In this document: piece after piece, positions 62,018 to 64,000 of the stretch | Position numbering within the stretch: the first letter of the stretch is position 1 | Layout: each line of letters begins with the position of its first letter | DNA from: Imbricaverruca yamaguchii | Lineage: Eukaryota > Arthropoda > Thecostraca > Neoverrucidae | Length of the DNA stretch: 64,000 bases | NCBI GenBank assembly: GCA_034440575.1 | Contig: JAOTOL010001462.1 | Span: 324,001 to 388,000, forward strand | Direction of reading: 5' to 3' | Notes under the pieces: model-generated | What the model was told of the DNA's origin: nothing | The model's input: the letters and a program-made list of their open reading frames with translations, nothing else | Database searches by the model: none | Translations under genes and position numbers: made by a program

Positions 62018-62615
62018 ATGCATGGGATTACTTCGGAAGCATGGGATTACTTCAGAGGCATGGAGTCACTTTAGAGGCATGGGGATAACTTCAGAGGCAT
62101 GGAGTCACTTTAGAGGCATGGATCACATCAGAGGCATTGGCGTGACTTCAAGGCATGGGGTTACTTCAGAGGCATGGGGCTCTTCAGAGGCATGGGGTTG
62201 CTTCATATAAGTGCGGTTACTCCAGCTGGTGGCGGTTATTGGCTTTACGACACATCAACCGTTGAGTCATGTAGCTCCGCTAATCTTTTACGCCGATTGG
62301 TTGCGGGCAAAGAGTAGCGACAGGTGAGGCTCAAACCCACAATCTTTAGATTGTGAGACGGGCAAATTACCCCTGGACTACTCGTCTCCGGTTACTTCAG
62401 AGGTATGCGTCATAGGTGTGGGGTTACTTCAGGGGTACGGGGTTAATTCAGATGTATGCGGTTGCTTCAGAGGTACACGTCGCAGATGTTGGGTTAATTC
62501 AGTATTACACTTCAGAGATGTGAGTTTGTTTCAGAGGCATGGGATTACTTCAGGTGTATGGGGTTACTTCAAAGGCATTGGGTTGCTTCAGAAGCATTGG
62601 GTTACTTCAGAGGAA
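62018..62615. repeat. ~19-bp minisatellite interrupted by a SINE
   Basis: The unit is CATGGGGTTACTTCAGAGG, with about ten copies left of the SINE and about ten more diverged copies right of it (TATGCGGTTGCTTCAGAGG and similar). Confidence 0.92.
62226..62399 (-). mobile_element. tRNA-derived SINE, family 1, copy 2
   Basis: On the minus strand it begins GGAGACGAGTAGTCCAGGGG and is collinear with the 28.4-kb copy through CGTCTCACAATC, CACCTGTCGCTACTCTT and GTCGTAAAGCCAATAACC. Flanks GGTTACTCCAG (62215-62225) and GGTTACTTCAG (62400-62410) match 10 of 11, though the host array itself repeats this motif. Confidence 0.85.
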
Positions 62616-63271
62616 AACATAGAGCTGGCTATTGGGATGGTAGGCGACACGTTTGCAAAACATTCTCTGGATTTTTCCGTGCATTGTGCTCCGCATAGCA
62701 ACATAGCATGGAACGGCGCGGCCTCTATTTGCCGCATGACTGCTGAGATGGTACACGTGTTTTTCCTCTATCTGGTTTGCATTCGATACTATGGGGAGGA
62801 ATTGGATAGTGAGCAGTGTGTCTACGATGAAGAAACGCAGCGATGCCCAGGTGTAAGACTACTTAGACAGGCACACTCAACTAACTGACCACACGATCAT
62901 ACCAAAACATGGGACGTAAGTTGATATTCGATGCACGTCTTACCTCGTCCACAGCCAGGTAATAATGCACGTAAGCATATCATATTGGGACCTTTTTTAA
63001 ACCGAAAAGCCATTTGCCACCCACACCAATCGATAAAGTGGCCAGCGGTCTGCTAACCGCACCACCCAACCGTGTTTCCTTACGTAATCTCCTGCCACTC
63101 ACCGTTCCTCGTGACACGTGTCCCCTGTCCAGGGGTGTGGGCAGGTGACCTTGTCAGGGGCATCTAGAGTCGGCCGCAAACTGACGTATCCCCGCCAGCT
63201 GCCATACGGCCAACGGCCGGACGCCGTTTAAAGTTATCGGCGCCACGTGCAGCTAGACTGACATCCTCGAG
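62616..63271. other. Unassigned sequence with an exon-like open stretch
   Basis: From about 62610 to 62853 one plus frame stays open for about 80 codons after leaving the array, with ordinary amino-acid composition (includes EELDSEQCVYDEETQRCPG). A TTACTTCAG|AGG acceptor-like site precedes it and CCCAG|GTGTAAG, a good donor, follows. No family is recognised; it may be a chance frame. Confidence 0.25.
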
Positions 63272-63684
63272 CACGGGCGGATTCAGCGATTTCCAAGGGG
63301 GCATTCGCCTGGAGTGGCGCCACTGCCTCCGAGGGGCGCCACTGCGAAAGACCCTGGACCCCTCCAGGGTCTTTCGCAGTGGCGCCTAGCTGCTTTCGCA
63401 TTCGCCACTAGCTGAAAATCGTTGCGCGAGGTGAAGATATGCACTCGAACATACTAGGGACAGCGGGTGGTGTACCTGACGTGTGTTTTTCCTCACAAGG
63501 AAGCTCCTATTCCTCTGAGAAGAATGGCCGCTTCCTTTGGCTGAACAATCCGTTGAGCGGGGAAGGAGGAGAGTGCACTCGAATCTTCCCTGAAGAGCGC
63601 CTTCCCCGGTCAGAGTGGCACCACTTCCCATGGAGCCACATTCCGCAGTGCCCCCACCCCCACCCTCCCCTATATCCGCTCCTG
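63272..63684. mobile_element. hAT-like miniature element, copy B
   Basis: The left end CACGGGCGGATTCAG is identical to that of the 0.7-kb copy. The right end TATATCCGCTCCTG is its imperfect inverse. The ~413-bp interior carries GTGCACTCGAATCTTCCCTG, related to the 33.3-kb copy, and the 24-bp-arm hairpin. No clean 8-bp flanking duplication is visible. Confidence 0.65.
63335..63386. repeat. Snap-back hairpin (24-bp arms, 4-nt loop) inside copy B
   Basis: The left arm 63335-63358 starts GGCGCCACTGCGAAAG. The loop is CCCC (63359-63362). The right arm 63363-63386 ends CTTTCGCAGTGGCGCC. The arms are perfectly complementary over 24 bp. The degraded family member at 46.5 kb has the left-arm sequence without the second arm. 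Confidence 0.94.
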
Positions 63685-63771
63685 GCCCGAACATGATCGG
63701 ACAGGCGGGGTGGCGTCGGTAGCTCGAGGGGAAGCAGCGCGTGCCGCTGCCGGGCTGACGACCGGCGTGAC

Positions 63772-63918
63772 CTTGATCGCGCCGGTACTACCGCTGCGGA
63801 AGCTTCTCCTGGAGCAGAGAGCTACAAAACATGCAGTAGTATCGGCGCGCCTTGATTGCGCCGATAATATTGCCGCGGAAGTTTTCCTGCAGCAGAGAGC
63901 TACAAAAAAAATTAGTTT
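63772..63918. repeat. 79-bp direct duplication
   Basis: A segment from CTTGATCGCGCCGGTACTAC to AGAGCTACAAAA (starting at 63772) recurs at 63851 as CTTGATTGCGCCGATAATAT to AGAGCTACAAAA, with scattered substitutions. Confidence 0.85.
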
Positions 63919-64000
63919 GGCCTTCCTGTAAGGAAGTCCAATACCGTACGATCGTCGGGCTGTAAGTATCTGAATAATGTTGGTAGTCGTTGCATATCGC

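Overview
This looks like an intergenic or heterochromatin-like stretch of an invertebrate animal genome rather than gene-rich DNA. I found no intact protein-coding gene, no operons, no rRNA and no functional tRNA gene. Almost every long open frame is a by-product of a tandem repeat. The animal assignment rests on fossil non-LTR retrotransposons, tRNA-derived SINEs, piggyBac-like (TTAA) and hAT-like (8-bp duplication) miniature elements, and long (AT)n and (AC)n microsatellites. A decayed copy of a protein family that I remember mainly from arthropod genomes makes a marine or other arthropod plausible, but the species cannot be read from the sequence.

The layout is a mosaic of two kinds of DNA. 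The first kind is tandem arrays: at least 22 minisatellites with apparently unrelated units, at about 1.3, 2.1, 7.1, 8.0, 18.2, 22, 24.5, 24.8, 31.0, 31.5, 41.2, 41.8, 43.8, 44.8, 47.0, 48.5-49.5, 51.7-52.6, 54.6, 55.3-56.1, 56.7, 60.0 and 62.0-62.6 kb. Periods are 10, 12, 13, 19, 21, 29, 30, 31/34, 35-37, 46, 53, 56 and 67 bp. Several lie back to back. Large AT or AC/GT microsatellites sit at 3.6, 5.5, 12.4, 13.5, 28.3, 47.6-47.95 and 61.6-61.9 kb.

The second kind is interspersed transposons. One TTAA-flanked family of about 0.84 kb is present four times (3.8-4.7, 9.2-10.1, 29.7-30.5 and 60.3-61.1 kb); the first copy is internally inverted. A hAT-like miniature family is present about five times (0.7, 33.3, 46.5, 58.6 and 63.3 kb), three of them with 7-of-8-bp matching target duplications. 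A tRNA-derived SINE occurs twice (28.4 and 62.2 kb) and a different one once (45.4-45.7 kb). Two dead LINE copies lie on the minus strand at 10.2-12.4 and 57.3-59.0 kb; the second is split by a hAT-like insertion.

The most unusual points are: (1) the density and diversity of minisatellites, several with a dyad (hairpin) built into every unit; (2) three compact snap-back hairpins with 4-nt loops, one comparable with a partner lacking the second arm; (3) a ~425-bp imperfect palindrome centred on (AT)n; (4) a transposon copy whose end is joined to its own internal TTAA, as expected for self-insertion; and (5) a 0.93-kb strand-asymmetric G-rich array. Nothing here forms a recognisable multi-gene pathway.
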